Under the pieces are notes generated by a model. It ran no database searches. It saw only the letters and a program-made list of their open reading frames with translations, and was not told where the DNA came from. The position numbers and the translations under genes are program-made. This document shows, one piece after another, positions 5,301 to 8,300 of a DNA stretch of 10,532 nt. The first letter of the stretch is position 1; the number at the start of each line of letters is the position of its first letter. Location of the stretch: the NCBI GenBank assembly GCA_026770585.1, contig MU646621.1:122435-132966 (forward strand), read 5' to 3'. The DNA is from Baffinella frigidus (Eukaryota; Cryptophyceae; Cryptomonadales; Baffinellaceae).

Positions 5301-8300
5301 CGGAGGCGCGCCTGTCTATCCTCAGCCGCGCCCCCTTCACCACATCCTTCCACTGCCCCCCCCCCCGTCCCCCGCCCCGTGTCTTCACCCCCCGTGATTT
5401 CACCCTCTGCAGCACCCACCTTCCTCGCCCTCTTCCTATCTGTCCCAAAGCGGGCGTTACACTTCCCGGCGTCCCCCAGCTTCATCTCCATAATTTTCCC
5501 CCTAATTAATTGCTTTTGGCGCAACGAAATTTACTACGCAGATGCTTTACTATTACTTTTATGAGCAAATCGTGCAGTAATTTTCGCTGCCCAAAAGCAA
5601 TTAATTAACACTTTTATGGAGATTAACCTTCACCGTGTCACGCAGGCGCCCCTGCGAACGAGAGGGGCGTGAGGGATAGGCCCGCCCCGGGAGGGCCAGC
5701 CTGGGAGGCGATCCTGAGGCGGGCCTATCTGTCTATCCTGAGGCGGGCCTATCTGGCGATCCTGAGGCGGGCCTATCTGTCGATCCTGAGGCGGGCCTAT
5801 CTGGCGATCCTGAGGCGGGCCTATCTGTCCCAACGCGGGTCCCGGCGTACCCAACCTCCACCGTGTCACGCTGCCCCCCCCTGCGAACAAGAGCGGCGTG
5901 AGGGATAGGCCCGCCTCGGGAGGGCCCGCCAGGTGTGAGGGCTGCCTCAGGTAAGGCCCATCCATCCCGAGGCGGGCCCATCCATCCCGAGGCGGGCCCA
6001 TCCATCCCGAGGCGGGCCCATCCATCCCGAGGCGGGCCCATCCATTCCGAGGCGGGCCCATCCATTCCGAGGCGGGCCCATCCATCCCGAGGCGGGCCCA
6101 TCCATCCCGAGGCGGGCCCATCCATCCCGAGGCGGGCCCATCCATCCACAGGCGGGCCTATCTGATCTCGGCCCGCCTCAGGACAGGGGTGTCTGCCCCG
6201 AAGTCCCATGTGGGTGTTGCACTTCCCGGCAAATGAATAAGAAAAGGAGCGGGTCCATACGCTGTTCTATAATGTGCTATTCTTCCACTTAAACCCTTAG
6301 GGCTTGCTTCTGCCATACCTATTTTAAAACACCTTGCACTTCCCGGAGTAGCGTACCTTGACCGTGTCGCGCTTCCCGCCCTGCAAGAGGTGTGCGGGCG
6401 ACGCAGCACAGAATAGCCTATCCTTCGCTCACCCGTAACCCCTACACCCTGAACCCTAAATCCTGAACCGTACACACCCGAAACCTGAAACTCGCCGTTA
6501 TTTCGCCCCCGTCGAAATTTTCCAGGTAAATTTCATGGGGGGGTCAAAATTTGCCTGTGGGATTTCGGGGGGGGGCGAAATAATGGCGAGCCCGAATACA
6601 AGTGGGACAGAGCTAGGACCTGGGGCTTCCACTCGCGGAGCGGCGACACGTGCATAGGCTAACGGCCTGAAAATGGGGTAGTTAGGCCTACGGCATTGCC
6701 TAGGACCTCCTACCGTAGGCCGAGGGATCCTAGGACCAAAAAGTCTCGGCCTACGGTAGGAGGTCCTAGGCAATGCCGTAGGCCTAACTACCCCATTTTC
6801 ATGCCGTTACCCTATTAACGTCCCCGCAGCCCACCCGAGACGGCTGCTGGGAGCATCCACACACACGTCCCCCCACGATGTGTGTCAGGCGCGTGAAAGA
6901 GTTTATGGTTTATGGGTGACCGATAAGCGGGTATGCAGCCAGGCGGCCTATCCACCGTTCCTGAGGCGGGCCCTACACGGGGTGCAGTGGGTTGGGGCGC
7001 CTAAACACTCAACCCTCAGCGTACCTGGGGCGTCCACTCGCCTCTCAGAGCTCAGAGAGGCTTGCGGTCCACAGAGGCACTGACCCTGAACCCTAAATCC
7101 CACACCCTAACCCCCAAACCCCCAAACCACGCCAGAGGGCTAGAAACATCCACTTTTGGCATCGTTCAAGGGGAATGCCCTGAAACCTCAAGTTCACAAC
7201 GCCAGATCTGGCGTGGATAAGGCGTCGGTTTCCCTCGAGCCCTCTGGCGTGGAGCGTACCTGGGCCATCCACTCGCGGAGCGCCGACACGCCCACCTGAG
7301 AGAGGCTTGGGGTTGAGGCTTTGGGCTTTGGGTTTCAGGGTTCAGGGTGTAGGGTTCGGGGTTTAGGGTTTGGGGTTCAGGGTTCAGGGTTTAGGGTTTA
7401 GGGGTTTGGGGTTGAGAGCTCCAGGTTTAGGGCTTAGGGTTTGGGGTTTAGGTTATGAACCTCGCGCACGATGGAGATAGCCGCGGGGAGCGTCACGTCC
7501 CCGCGCACGTCCCCCTACGGTAGCAAATCCCTAGGGGCCTAGTGCTTTCCTAGGGGGGGTGAATAGATGGCTTCAATTTGGAAACTGGTGTTCTCGTGAA
7601 AATTACCACAGGCGGAAACCCCGGTTTTAGCCGCTTCGGGTTGCTGGTGGTTTGGAGCGCACCTCGCACACGATGGAGATAGCCGCTAGGTTGGGCTAGG
7701 GCTTAGGGTTTAGGTTATGAACCTCGCGCACGATCGAGATAGCCGCGGGGAGGGTCACGTCCCCGCGCACGTCCCCCGCGAACCTGCGGTTAGGATGTCA
7801 ACTTTAGGATGTCAACTTTGGGATGTCAACTTTAGGCGTTGGTGTAAAGCACACTCCTCGGAGTAGAACATGAGGGGTGTTGTTGACACGTGTCCACCAG
7901 CAACCCGTGGCAGCTTATAACCGGGTCGGGTACTGTAGTAATTTCCAGCTAAACCGAAGAAATCTCTTCGGTATCTCCCGTCAGCAATTCGAGGTCCCTA
8001 GGGTTTCCTACCGTAGGGTCCTACGAACAAATCAAAAAAAAAATCATTCCCGGATTCTTGCACGGATCCGGTAAAAAGTGCTACGGGCAGCTGGTGGGAG
8101 TGAAGTCGGCACGTGAAACCGCTGAGAGGGCGTACACCCAAACACACAGGGAACACCAGGGCTAGGATGTCAACTTTAGGATGTCAACACACAAGGAAGC
8201 ATCCTGCCTCGTGCAACCACGCCAGGTTATTACTGCGAATTTGCGAACGCAACGCTTCGTTTCGTGGTACTAAATGGTATGTAGCAACCTATCGACACGC

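Larger units (their letters stand above)
7595..7948. repeat. Inverted repeat enclosing pgsA exon 3
   Basis: TGAAAATTACCACAG ... CGGGTTGCTGGTGG (7595-7650) pairs imperfectly with CCACCAGCAACCCG ... CTGTAGTAATTTCC (7896-7948). The arms carry the AAATTACYACA motif seen in the P1-P3 cores. Exon 3 (7723-7783) lies in the 245-bp loop. Confidence 0.72.

Noticed and set aside
5711-6160. CRISPR array
   Set aside because: Units are contiguous tandem repeats without unique spacers, in eukaryotic intron DNA.
5630-6209. Long repetitive minus-strand open frames ([20 protein letters not shown]-type repeats) as a repeat protein
   Set aside because: They are produced by the stop-free 20-bp and 24-bp minisatellites, appear in several frames at once, and lie inside intron 4.
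7461-7516. This copy as the true exon 3
   Set aside because: The exon body is nearly identical, but the GCAG acceptor and the leading G-TTC-GCG needed to continue from exon 2 are lost; 7723-7783 has both.
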